Of a stretch of DNA of 64,000 bases, positions 9,856-21,882 are shown piece after piece. The first letter of the stretch is position 1; every line of letters begins with the position of its first letter. Both the position numbers and the translations under genes were made by a program. This DNA comes from Paracyclopina nana. Taxonomy: Eukaryota > Arthropoda > Copepoda > Cyclopoida > Cyclopettidae. The stretch spans positions 13,776,501-13,840,500 of the forward strand of contig JAGUCH010000002.1 of NCBI GenBank assembly GCA_019096065.1, read 5' to 3'. Below the pieces are notes generated by a model, which was given only the letters and a program-made list of their open reading frames with translations, was not told the DNA's origin and made no database searches.

Positions 9856-12800
9856 ATGGTGGTCCGCGTTTACGCCTGCTTGGTGTGCGACTTTGAAGCT
9901 GAAGACAAAAGACAGCTTTTGGATCATTGCAAGTCTGGATCGCATCCCGAGCTCATAGCACAGTTATTGAACCAGCCAAGTGAAGCCATTCACCCAGACC
10001 CAGAACTCGAGCTATTTTTGGCTGATGACAGCCTCAACACTAGCATTGAGAGCATTCAAGATGTCTCTTTTTGCCATGAAATTCTCATACAGCAAGGCTC
10101 CGGCTTTGTTCAAAGCCTTCCAGCCGACTATTTGGCCGTTCAGCCTTTCATGCTGGATGTCTACCGTTTCCAGTGTGACAAATGTGATTTCAGTTCAGAA
10201 AGCCATGCTGATGCCATTGTGCATTTACAAAGTGTCAACACCAATGTGTCTCCCGATTTCAGCGTGGAATTTCAGTGCAAAATTTGTGAGATATTTGCCA
10301 GCGATGACCTGAGCAATTTGTGCACCCATCTTTTAAGTCATGACGTGCCCCAGCCTAAAGTTGAAAACATCACTGCTAAACTCGTGGAAAAGCCTGGCAA
10401 AGATTCACTGCAAGGATTTTCTGCCACGTTTCAGTGCTACTTGTGCCATCAGAAATCTTGCTCACTCTCCAATTATTTGTCGCATTTTCATGGTGACCAC
10501 TCTTCCACTGAATTTCCCCAGGCAATTGAAGCTGACAAGATCCTCGTTTGCCTTACTGATCTCAATATATCTGCTGTTAACTATCAGTGTTACAATTGTG
10601 AGAAGTGCTTCTCCTACAAAATTGGTGTTAAGCACCATTTTGCACAGGCTCACAAGGGACCATTTGAGCCTGACAAAGTGATCATCACCCAAGCTCCTAT
10701 ACAGACCGTCACTGAGAAAAGAAGCTTCAAATGCTACCAGTGCCCAGCAGTGTGCTCTTCCCTGGATCGTTTGAGACTTCACTTTGCCAAATTGCATCAC
10801 GAGGAAGAGTTTGATCCTTGCTTAGTCAAGAATGAGGATAGAAAGCAGCTTTACACTTGCCCAGTGTGCCTTGATTTTTGGACCTTTGAAAAAAGTAGGC
10901 TCAACTCTCACAATAAATCCTCCAAGCACAAACTCATAGCTCAGTGTAACAAGATGCTTGATGAAAGCAAAAATCCAGCTTCTAGTGGTTGTTCTTCTCC
11001 TAATAGCAACATTGATATAACTATGGAAGTAACATTGAGCTCAAGTCAGATAAAACAAGATTCTAGGAAGGGGATTAAAATTGGGGAAAATGTCTCAGGA
11101 AATGAATCAATGCTTCCTATGGAAAGTCTCCCTCTGGATAAAGGTGAAATGTCTTCAAGAAGACGAAGTCAAGCCAAGATTGAAAAACCAAAAGGAAGCA
11201 AGCTCTGTGTGAATCAAATGGACTCATCAACCGGATCAAGTGATCGTTTGAGCGGTCATTCAAGCTTTGAGAAAGAAGAGTGTTCAAAGAGTCTGAGTGA
11301 TTCATTGGCGAGTGGTGAAAAAGGTACTTTTGAGGAAAAAAATGAGCTGCAGTGCAGGTACTGCGACAAAATCATGGCCTCAATCCAAGGACTTAGAATC
11401 CACATGAGAAGTCATTCTCGCTCTAAGGAAAAGAGAGGCTGTGAAAGCGTTGAAAATTCTGACAAATCGACAAGCCCAAAAGAAAGCAATCTTAAAGAAG
11501 CCTTGAGAAATTTCGAAGTTGATGCAGGAAATGATCTAAAATGCAATCTTTGTGACAAAATCATGATCTCACCTCAAAGGCTTCGCAGCCACCTAAGAAG
11601 ACATTCACTTTCTGGTGGTGGTAAAAACTCTGAAAGCTTTGAAAGGCATGACAGCCGTAATGGAAAAAATGGGACGAAAGAGTGCAGTATTGATGACGTC
11701 AGTACATCTCAAGAAGCTGATCTCCGAGTGACAATGGAAGCCAAGAGAAAAACCATGGGTGTAAATGATGTGGAACGTGCTTCAACTAGAAAGACTAGGG
11801 GCTCTTTGGACCGAAATCCTGAACCTGATGGTAGAGAGGAAGATGAATTTCACTTGCCCTTTGTTGACTCTCAAGGAAAAGAGAAGATCACAGATGACAC
11901 CTTGCAGGGAAATGGATTCCAAAAGAGTGACAGCAACAGCCTAAAAGAAAAGCATGAGATGGAAGAATCTGATGATGTCAGCACATCTCAAGAAGCTGAT
12001 GGCCACTTGACAATGGGAGTCAAAACCAAAAGTACTAATGATGTGGATCATTCTTCCACAAGAAAGACTAGAGGCTCTTTGGACCGCATTCCTGAACCTG
12101 ATGGTAGAGAAGAACATGAATTCCCCCTGCCTGTTGTTAACACTCAAAGCAGAGCCAGGAGCACAGATGTCACCTCGAGGGGAAAAGGATTTCAAAAGTG
12201 TGATAGCAGCAGCCTGGAAGAGAAAGATGAGTCAAAAGAGTGCTATATGGATGAAGTAAGTGCACTTGAAGAAGTTGATCTTCAAGTGGCAATGGAAATC
12301 AAAGCCAAAACCAAAAGTCAAAATGATGTGGAACATGCTTTGATCAGAAAGACTAGAGGCTCTTTGGATCGCGCTCCTAATCCTGGTGGTAGATTGGAAG
12401 TTGAAGTCCCCTTACCAATTCTTAAAACTAGAAGCAGGGCCAGAAGCACAGAAGACTTGTCATTAAGAGATAGATTCAACTGCCTCTGCTGTGGCAAAAT
12501 GTGCGCCTCGAAGGCAGGCCTTTCTGTTCACATTCGAAGGTCGCACCCTGAGCTTTCCAAAAATGACAAAGGCTTAGAAAATTCATCTTCTGTCAAGGAA
12601 CTTACTAGCCATGTGGAAGATGTAGATTACAGTGTTTTACCAAGAAAGACAAGAGGCTCTATGAATGACAGAACTGAACCTTCTGTCACAGGGAATGAAA
12701 GTGATTATTCAGCCGTTGTTACTCTGGGCATTGACAGATGTGATGGACACTTGAACACTGCTCTGGAAGATGGAGCCCAATGCCCATTTTGTAACAAAAT

Positions 12801-15800
12801 TTGTGCCACAATGTCTGGCCTCTTTATTCACAAGGGCAAGGCTCACAAAGAGCTTGCTGTTTCTGACACGACCTACAAAAATTCTTCCACCACCAAAAGC
12901 AGCTCAGAACTAATTGGAGAAACAGATTTTGGTGTTCTACCTAGAAGGACAAGAGGCTTACTGAAAGGCACATCAAAACCTTCAACTATAGAAGACAATG
13001 AAGAAGATGATTTGGCTATAAGTGATCAGGGCAATGATGCTTGTGATGGAAATTTGATCTTGGTCCAGGAAAATGGAGTTGATTGCCCAGATTGTGGCAA
13101 AATTTGTGTCTCAAAGTCTGCGCTCTTGATTCACAAAGGCAGGGTCCACAAAAAGCTTGCTGCTACCGAGAAATACCAAGAATATTCTGTCAAGGGCAGT
13201 GAGAGCCTCATTGAAGAAACAGCCAAAAGTGCTATACCAAAGTCAGCAAGAAGTGCACCGAATAACTCAGATGAATCTACTGTAACTGAAGAAAGTGAAG
13301 GCGATTTGTTGACTATTGGGACAATGGGGACTGGGAGTTTAGAAATTACTTTGGACGACTCCCATACCCAGTGCTCTCATTGTGACAAAGTTTGTGCCAC
13401 TAAAGCTGGTCTCGCTATTCACATGGGTAAGATTCACTCAGAGCTAAGTAGTCTAGTGGAAGAGGCAGGTGCCCATGATGTACCTAGAAAAACAAGAGGC
13501 TCATTCAAACACTTGCTCAAACTTGCAGTGACTGAAGAAACAGAAGGTGATTTGTTGACTATTGGGTCCATGGAGACAGGCAGTCGTGAAGGAACTTTGA
13601 GCTCTTCTCAGAACCAATGCTCTTATTGTGACAAGGTTTTTGCCAGAAAGGCTGGTCTTGCTATTCACATGAGTAAAATTCACTCAGAGCTTTCGCATTC
13701 AGACAAGCACCAAGAAAATCTATCATCAATCAAGGATCAAAGTAGTGAAATGAAAGAGACTGGCCCTGGTGTTTTACCTAGACCAGCAGGAAGCTCTCCG
13801 AATCATGGAAGTGTGCCAGTTGAAACTGAAGAGAATTTTAAGGATGTGCAGACACAAGGTATCTTTTGTAACGACAGCAAAAAGAGCACGAATGGTGACG
13901 CTCAGGAAAAAGGATTCTGTTGTCTTTATTGTGAGATTATTTGTGCCAAAAAGTCAGGCCTCTCTGTTCACATGAGGGAGGCCCACCCGGAGCTTATTGG
14001 AACAATTGATTATCAGGAAAACTCATCATCCATTGTGGTGGCAGATAGTCATGTGGAAGAAGCTGATGTCAATGTCAGATTTGCAACAAAGGATCAGGCC
14101 CCTTCAGTTGACAAAAATCTTAAGCCTGAAGAAAACAGAGCCACTGAGAATTCAGTTGGTAAAGAGGCAAGTGAGATGTCAGATGAAGACAATGAAACAC
14201 CATCATGCATGACAAGATGGAATTCAAATCCCAAAACTTATCTGAGGAGGTCTTCTAGAAGACGAGAGGATTCTGAGTTGTTTGATTATTCTCAGTACTC
14301 AATGGACAAATATTTAGCTGAAATTGACTTGGAATGTGCAAGCAAAGATTCGTTTATGGTTAGTGATGAGGACGATGCATTGTCTGGGGATGAAGAAGCC
14401 GTGGGACACAAAAGCAATGGCGGGGAAGCTGACAAGGAGCAACATGAGAAGAACGAAGAACTGACTGGAGAGAGTGAATCAGCAGAAAAACCGTGTTCCT
14501 CGCCTCAAAACAAATCTCTAGAGTCTGAATGCACGGTCTTCAGTTGCCAGTTTTGTGATAAATCCTACTTTAAGAAAAGAAGTCTCATGTCTCACATCAA
14601 GAAGCACTCTAGAGAAGTAAAGAATCCTTACAAAGTGTGGTGCCAATCATCTGGCAAGAATTTATGTCCAGATAGAAGTGACACTGCAAAAGTGAGCAAT
14701 GATTCAGAGATTGTTCTTGAAGAGAGCACCACTAGTAGCAGAATGCTGAAGCCTGAAGAAGTTTCACATAAAGATACCATTGAGGATGAAGGAAGTCAGG
14801 TCAGCTGCGAGTTTTGTGGCAGATTTTTTTCAACTGAAAAAGGCTTGAAGAGGCATTTAGCAACACACAAAGCTCTCACTCAACTGAGAAAAGAAGAGGA
14901 AGAATCCAATGAGCAATCACTTGCAGCTTGTCTCATCAAACCTAGGGAACCATTGACTTCTGCACCTCATGACAGTGCTAACAACACATCAGATTTGCCT
15001 GTTATTAATGCACCAACTTCTACTGAAAGACTGACACAAAATTCTCAAGGCAGGAATCAATCAATTGATTCTGATAGTGATCAAGAAGATCAAAATAGAA
15101 TCGTCACTAGAAGAAGATCTCAGGATATGGTTCCAAAAGATGCCTTTGAAGATGCTGTTCCTGAGTTTGCTTGTCTATATTGTGACACAATTTTTTCATC
15201 TGAGAAAGGCTTGAAAAGGCATTTGGTAACACACAAAGCAAAGTATATTCTATCAGGCTTGGAAGAAACTGATAATGAGCCAACCATTGCACCCCTCAAA
15301 AATGGATCTGCTCCTCCTGTTCGACTAGAAAGTCACTGGGAGTCAAGTGGTAAATCTTCCCACATGGTAGTATCACAGGAAGCTACTAAACATGAGGAAG
15401 GCTCATCGGCTTCCAATGTTCAAGATGGCTTGCCATTATTGGATGTTAAAGGTAGCTTAACCTCAAAATCAGACAATTTGAATGTGGAATATCCTTCAAA
15501 TCCAGATGATGGAATTTCATCAAACATTGATCCAATTGCTGCAGCACCACCTTGTGGCAATGAATATGGTGATGTAAAAACTGCCTCAACTTATCCATCT
15601 GTTGATCAGAAAAATGAAGTTTCTTCCATTTCAAAGGAGACCAGTGAATCAATTAGTCTTCATGGTTCTAATCTTATCCCTCAAGAGTCAAATCCTTTGA
15701 AGGAAAAATTGAACATTTTGAGCCCTGATGAGCCATTAGCTTCTGTTGAGGAGATTCATCCAAAGCCAAACAATCTGGATTGCAAGGCTCCTGAAAAAAA

Positions 15801-18386
15801 CCTGACATCTGATGATAATTCTGCTAATTTGCCTTCTGGTGTTTTTTCAAGTCTTGCTGAAAATGATGGTCCCCAACCATCTACAAAGCAGTTTGAAGGG
15901 GCATTTGAGGCTGTGAAAAATAGTAGAGAGAACAGTGATGCCTCTCCTTCAAGCCTGGATCCAGTACTTACAGTTGCCTCGGAGTCGACTGATAACCAGT
16001 CTTCTTTATCTAGTGGGGAAGAACATTCAAACAAGAACATATTCTCTGCTTTGTCTATGTCTGACTTTTCTTCTCCATCTGAGGTTGCCAGAAACCAACT
16101 AATGAATCCAAATCCAGCACAAGATGAAAAAGAGGTAGAAGCTTGTGTCAATGCTGACGAAGGCCACAAAATAATGACTAGAAGAAGGTCTCAAGGTTTA
16201 GAGATCAAAGAGTCTATTGAGGCTATTGATACAAGAGAGGACCACAGCAGTAACACTGTTCAAGAAGAAAGTTTGGGAGACTCTCTCAATAATGGTTAGT
16301 ATTGTATTTTATCAAATTGAGCTATAAGTACCCATAGTTGATCTTATTTTTAGAGATAAAAGGAGCAGTCTGCAATGAAGCTGATGTTCGGGATAGGGTG
16401 TCTAATTCTCAGAGCTCAAGTAAAGTTGACTCACAAGAATTGGTCACTCTTGATGACCTTGATGAAGATGTAGTCTTCATTGAGGAAGTTGTTGGACAGA
16501 GTGAAGGAGCATCCCCCCCTTTCTCCAGGAAAAAACGTGGTAATGCTTTGCCTACGAGACGCACTAAAAAGTCTCTAGACTTGATGGTTCCAAGCAAGTA
16601 TGGAAGGAAGAGGAAATCAATGTCTTATGCAGAATCAAGATCCGATGAAAGTTTTGAAGAACAATCATCTTCTGAAGGGGAAGAAATTGTGTCAGATCAG
16701 CTAAGATGTCATCTGTGTCAAAAAGCAGTTTTGAATGCACGAAGGTTGGCAACTCATCTGCGAATCAGACACAGAAGTGAGCCTGAATTGAATCAATCGA
16801 AAAATGAAAGAAGCCAAGCTGAATTTGCGTCAAATATTGACAAGACTGCTGAGATGCCTAAGTGCCAATTAGAGGAGACTCTGTCAGAATTATCCACTCG
16901 GAAAAGAAGGAGGTCACAAGATATGAATGATCAATCAGGTACTAAAGTAGAGAGTGCCTGCCAGTTATGTGATCGAGTATTTTCAAGTGGAAAAGGCTTG
17001 AGAAGGCATGTCCTAATTATGCATCGGAAACAACCTTTGAAAAGTGACCAAGATGAGTCTCAAACTTGCATGACCAGTGATCAAGGTATAGATGCAATTG
17101 AGAAAGAGAAGAAACTGGCTACTGCTCCTGAGCCAAAGTATGACACTGAGGGTGAAAATTCATCAGGAAAAGTAAAACTGGATAGCATTGATAATATTGA
17201 TGCACTTGAAGAAGAGGAAAATATTCCATTGATTGCAGTAAGAAAAAGAAGCCGTAAACAGAAAATTGCCTTATCTAAAGGACAGGATTTGTTTGAGGAG
17301 AATATTGAGCCAAGGCCAAGTGAATCGTCAGTTTGTCAGTCAGGTCAAATTGAATCAAAGTTCACTCAACATTCAAGCAGCTCTGATAAGAAAATCGAGG
17401 ACGACAAAAATAATTTTCAAAGTGCAAAAGAAGCCCACAAGGAGTCTTTTATGCCAGCCCAAGTGATTGAGGACGCAGCTCGAGAAGTTGACCAGTCAGA
17501 GAGCATCAAAGATGATGCAATTTCAGAGGTTCCCATTTCTCCCAAAATTCATCAAGACAAAATCCATCTCACGCAGGAAAAGTACATTTGTCAATATTGT
17601 GATCTTGATCTGGAAAATGCTGAAAATCTCACCAAACACCATGAATGGCATCTAAGTGAATCTCAACAAAATATTGCAAAGGTTGACAATGCGACTGGTG
17701 CACAAGTGCCAAAAAGAAAACATGATGAGCTGGATGATGATCAACTTCCATCACCAAAGCAGCTAAAGGCGGATGATGAATCTTCCCAGCTCGAAGATGA
17801 TAATGCTCTTCAGATGATTGACAGCATCATTTCTGATATCACAGTCACTCCCCGATCTTCCACAAGCCAATTGGACTCATCTCTTGACCAAACCCTCACC
17901 ACCTGCTCAACAAGCTTTGCCGACACTACCCTTGATGTTTCAAAAACGACAATTGGCTCTGAAGAAACCGCGGAGGAAGAGGAGGACTTGAGTCTTTTCA
18001 TGGATGATGATGAACCCGAAGTATTCAATGAAAATGTCGAGACAATTGACAATTTGTACTGCAAGCTGTGCAGCTTCAAGGCTGAAACTGATCAGGCCTT
18101 TCGCGCTCATTTGTCTACTTACGAGCACAAAAATCTGAGCAAGTTGACGTGCAAAGGTGCGAAAACGGTGCAGTGTACGTTGTGTGACTTCACCAGTTTT
18201 CACCCTGACGTCGTCCGTGTCCACAAGCGAAGTCACAAGAAAACTCCCGCTGATTCTGCCAAGGCCAGCTCCAAGGAATATGGGGCAGTTCAGATTGTCT
18301 CAAAAGCACACTACTGTGCATATTGTCAGTATATGACCAAAGATTTGCTCCTAATGGTGAAACACAACAAGCTACACCATTCTTAG
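9856..18386 (+). CDS. Giant C2H2 zinc-finger protein with tandem repeats (gene 2)
   Basis: Exons 9856-16294 and 16354-18386 encode 2823 aa. The 59-bp intron is phase 1 (g/ag restores Glu). About 20 C2H2 fingers are scattered in acidic, Ser-rich linkers. The central part (about residues 640-1380) is a tandem array: each unit of about 80-100 residues carries a PRKTRGS-type basic motif, an acidic stretch and one finger of the form CxxCxKxCAxKxGLxxHxxxxH. Finger copies start near residues 874, 976, 1077, 1173, 1255 and 1356. The motif RRRSQ recurs four times (near residues 435, 1752 and 2108, and in exon 2 just after 16899). The product is likely a nuclear DNA- or chromatin-binding protein; no orthologue is recognised. 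The ATG at 9856 lies 12 nt after a strong acceptor. It follows gene 1 on the same strand and has a similar finger style, so an ancient duplication or shared transcription is possible. Confidence 0.8.
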
Positions 18387-18450
18387 CAACTCTGGTCATG
18401 CTAAAAGAGAGGCATTGCCGAAACTATTTATAACTCGTGGCATTAAAACC

Positions 18451-18456
18451 AATAAA
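18451..18456 (+). terminator. Poly(A) signal of C2H2 gene 2
   Basis: AATAAA lies 65 nt after the stop codon at 18386. A pyrimidine/acceptor-like site (ggtttag, ending 18672) lies further down, 42 nt before the USP39 start. Confidence 0.6.
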
Positions 18457-18714
18457 AATAACGTGATACATCATTTTTTGTCAACATCAATTCTACTGCA
18501 TAAGTTTCGCGTTAAGGGAAAGCGTTAAAGTCAGGTTGCGTGAGCTCGTTGGAAATTATTCGAACTGAGTACGCGCGTTACCCCAAGAAAGAATTTTGTA
18601 ATTGAATCTACTCTGTTTTTGTTAATGCGCCAAGTATGTTGTGACGGAAAAGTTGAGTTTGTTTTGGTTTAGGAACTGAGGAAGCGGACTAAGCATTTTA
18701 CATTTATCCAAAAT

Positions 18715-20387
18715 ATGGAAGACGTTAAGAAAGAGCAAAAACGCACTGCCGATGAGGCTGGTCTCGATGATGCCGACGAAGACATTGCAACTGTCAAGTC
18801 TAAGCACTTTGCGCAAGAAAAAGAAAAGGCCAGCATGGCCCGCCAGTGTCCATACTTGGACACGATTGACAGAAACGTTTTGGACTTTGGTAAGGCACTC
18901 TTGTTTTGTGAGCTTCGCCTGCATTAAGTAATTCACCGTTTATGCTCAGATTTTGAAAAGCTCTGCTCAGTGAGCTTGTCTAGGATCAACGTTTATGCTT
19001 GCATGATTTGTGGCAAGTATTTCCAAGGCAGGGGGCAAAACACTCACGCGTACACTCACAGTGTTAGTGAGGAGCATCGAGTGTTCCTCAATTTAGCCAC
19101 GAAGAAATTCTACTGTCTGCCTGACAACTATGAGATCATCGATCCCAGCTTGAGCGACATAATTTATGTTTTGGATCCCTCTTACTCCCCCGACTTGATC
19201 AATAAGCTCGAAACGAGTGGAAAAGAGGTGCGAGCATTTTGTGGCACCATGTACCTTCCAGGCGTCGTTGGCATGAACAACATCAAAGCCAATGACTATT
19301 GCAATGTTGTTTTGCAAGCTTTGAGCCACGTGTCTCCGATCAGAAGATACTTTTTGAACTTTGACAATTATAAGGACATCAAGAGGCCGCCTGGTGACAT
19401 TAGCTTCATTCTTGTCCAACGTTTCGGTGAACTCATCAGGAAGCTTTGGAACCCAAAAGTACTACATTCCTAATGATAATTAATTCTTGATCTCATTCGT
19501 TTTATTCAAGGTTTTCCGAGCTCACGTGAGTCCTCATGAAATGCTCCAAGCAGTCGTGCTCGTTTCCAAAAAGACGTTTCAAATTACTAAGCAAGGTGAT
19601 GCGGTGGAATTTCTCAAATGGCTTTTGAATGCCTTACATTTAGCGCTGGGAGGAACGAAAAAGCACTCGTCAAGCATTATCTACAAATCGTTCTGTGGTG
19701 GCATGCGTATTCACAGCAAGAAGATTCTGCCCACTGAAATCAGTGATGAAGCCAAGAAGGCCGAGCTTTTAGCCTCAGGAGAGTTTGACTGGAAGACGAC
19801 CGAGTCCCCTTTTCTGTACTTAACCTGTGAATTGCCACCGCCTCCCTTGTTCAGAGACGAGCATTACAACAACATCATACCTCAAGTAGGGCTGTTTACT
19901 TTGCTCGGAAAATTCAACGGAGAAACCGAGAAGGAGTACAAGACGTACAAGGACAACATCATTCGCAAGTTCGAGCTCACCCGGTTGCCTCCATTCATTA
20001 TCTTGTACATTCAGAGGTTCACGAAGAACACGTTTTTTGTGGAGAAGAACCCAACGATTGTCAACTTCCCAGTCAAGGGAATTGACTTTGGGGACTTTTT
20101 GACTGATGAAGCCAAGGAAAAGTATAAAGACACCTCCACCACCTATGACCTGATTGCAAATGTTGTCCATGAGGGATCACCGGAAGCTGGCACGTACAAA
20201 ACCCACATTCTGCATAGAGGTACGTTTCAATATCAACAATTTTTGAAATGGTAACTTTTATTGTGCTTTTCTAGGGTCCAACAATTGGTATGAACTTCAA
20301 GATCTTCATGTCAGCAAGGTGCTGCCTGAAATTCTTCCTCTCTCTGAGGCCTACATCCAAATTTACGAGAGGCGAAGCAAGAAATAA
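18715..20387 (+). CDS. USP39: USP39 / Sad1, U4/U6.U5 tri-snRNP protein
   Basis: Exons 18715-18889, 18950-19458, 19511-20219 and 20275-20387 encode 501 aa. The product is a spliceosomal scaffold with a UBP zinc finger and a catalytically inactive ubiquitin protease fold. The UBP-type finger lies at about residues 43-125 (CPYLDTI, YACMICGKYFQGRGQNTHAY). The USP core begins with GMNNIKANDYCNVVLQAL, where the normal catalytic Cys of the NxxxCY box is replaced by Asp, as in all USP39. Later blocks NFPVKGIDF, TTYDLIANVVHEG, WYELQDLHV and LSEAYIQIYERR match the family closely. The N-terminal RS extension of vertebrates (565 aa) is shorter here. AATAAA (20383-20388) overlaps the stop codon. Confidence 0.95.
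20257..20262 (-). terminator. Candidate poly(A) signal of the M1AP-like gene
   Basis: TTTATT on the plus strand reads AATAAA on the minus strand, 127 nt past the M1AP-like stop. It lies in USP39 intron 3, so the transcript would be antisense to the last USP39 exon. Confidence 0.45.
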
Positions 20388-20388
20388 A
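20383..20388 (+). terminator. USP39 poly(A) signal overlapping the stop codon
   Basis: AATAAA covers the TAA stop (20385-20387). The convergent M1AP-like gene stops at 20389-20391, one base away, so cleavage would occur inside the antisense of its coding sequence. Confidence 0.6.
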
Positions 20389-21708
20389 TTACTTTTTTGA
20401 AACAGCCGATACCACTGGTGTGTACGTTCGCTTTTTTGTACTTCCTCGTCCTCCTCGGGTGGTTCGTCCACGCGTGCTCAACCTTGGTGCTTGTTTTTTG
20501 CCTGAAAGCATCGTTCCTTCAAGCCATTGCACCAATCCACTTGAGTAGTTCAAAGGCTCATAATAATCTTTCATAGGAATTTTGCTAAGAGCTGCATTGA
20601 CTTCTTGCGCAATAGCTTCTTCGTTGTCGTCAAAGTCGACACTTCCATTTCTTGCTTCAGCCAAAGGTCTGGCGTGCTCTGGTAGGAGCATTTCAAAGCA
20701 TGCTATTTTATTCAGCATGAACGCCCGCTCTTCAAGTGAGGGTATCAAAATGTAGTAATTTTTAATTGCTGAATTGGACCTCAGAACCAAAACTGCGTCA
20801 TCTTCGTGCAATACCTTAAGGAGCTCTTGAAACCTCATTTTGTTGTCCCTGTTATCTTCGGCCTTGAACCTAGAGCCATCACGAGGTGAAACTATGTAGC
20901 TCTCTGATACGACGAGGCTTTGGCAAATCCCCGAGGTCTTGGTTCGAGAAACAGTTTCAAGAACCGTAACTGGCTCGGTAAATTCGTTGGAGCCTGTCAA
21001 GCACCTTGGTTTGCCAACACAGCTTATAATCAGCTTTGAGTAGATTGAGCTGGAGAAGTGGATGACTAAAGGAAAATCGGGCTTTTCAAACATGCTCAAC
21101 TTGAAGAAGGCATCCCACTCTGACTCCAAAGGCGATATAGAGGTGTTCACGTAACCCTCAACAGGCTGTAAGAACTTCAATGTTTCCCCCATGCCAAAGA
21201 CATGTTCATCATTTTCAGCCATGTTCACCTCAGTAACTTTGACAACTAAGAAAAGCAGGCAGTTTGGCTGCTGCAGCCATCCGTTGAATACCAAAGTCTT
21301 TTTGGAAAATATGATGACTCGATAGCCTTCTTGAGGTGGAAACAGAACGTGTGGCATAAGAAGGAGGCTGAATTGGTCCCAGTCAATACTGGCTTGGAGA
21401 GAATCAGTTTCTTCGTCGGAAGAATTCCACTTTTTGTCGTTGAGCAAGTCAATTGCGGCGAATATCTCGGGCAAAGTTGACACGGCGGGAATGATTGGCG
21501 ATAGAATGGACTGAATTTCAACGGCAGCCTCCAAAATATCTGCACCGCAAATGGACAAAGTCGCAATGTCTTCTGGCTTACTTTGCCTTGAAAAGTGGAC
21601 TGACAAAAGAAGATTTGATTTCAAAGCCTTGGTCAGGATCTTGAGCACATCGGGGTCACTGCACAAATGGCGGTCAAAAATTACGAGTTGATGTTTTACA
21701 CGCGCCAT
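20389..21708 (-). CDS. M1AP-like protein (meiosis 1 associated)
   Basis: This is a single-exon gene of 439 aa. Its start resembles a von Willebrand A-like fold (HQLVIFDRHL, about residues 6-15). The C-terminal half carries the pattern seen in vertebrate M1AP: SGICQSL...YIVSPRDG, then a block FQELLKVLHEDDAVLVLRS, then YYILIPS followed by FEMLLP (about 260-355). The tail is basic and Gly/Arg-rich (TRGRTTRGGRGS). M1AP works with the ZZS proteins in meiotic crossover formation. The match is by topology and scattered residues only, so the name is tentative. The gene is last in a minus-strand run after gamma-SNAP and NTAN1, 174 bp behind NTAN1, and convergent with USP39 (stop codons 1 bp apart). 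Confidence 0.45.
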   Translation of the reverse strand: MARVKHQLVIFDRHLCSDPDVLKILTKALKSNLLLSVHFSRQSKPEDIATLSICGADILEAAVEIQSILSPIIPAVSTLPEIFAAIDLLNDKKWNSSDEETDSLQASIDWDQFSLLLMPHVLFPPQEGYRVIIFSKKTLVFNGWLQQPNCLLFLVVKVTEVNMAENDEHVFGMGETLKFLQPVEGYVNTSISPLESEWDAFFKLSMFEKPDFPLVIHFSSSIYSKLIISCVGKPRCLTGSNEFTEPVTVLETVSRTKTSGICQSLVVSESYIVSPRDGSRFKAEDNRDNKMRFQELLKVLHEDDAVLVLRSNSAIKNYYILIPSLEERAFMLNKIACFEMLLPEHARPLAEARNGSVDFDDNEEAIAQEVNAALSKIPMKDYYEPLNYSSGLVQWLEGTMLSGKKQAPRLSTRGRTTRGGRGSTKKRTYTPVVSAVSKK

Positions 21709-21813
21709 TTTTATTTTTGAAGGAAACGAGAAAGTGAAGTTTTACTTTTGGCGGGAGGAACGCTTTGTTTACACTTCCTTTTTTGCGTTTGCTCACTTCC
21801 GTTTGGCGATAAC

Positions 21814-21819
21814 TTTATT
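21814..21819 (-). terminator. NTAN1 poly(A) signal
   Basis: AATAAA on the minus strand lies 64 nt after the NTAN1 stop and 105 nt before the M1AP-like start. Confidence 0.55.
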
Positions 21820-21882
21820 GCGACAGGATCGATGCGATCATTGTTTTGCAGAAAAAGTTCGGAAACATAAACTACATTTAAT

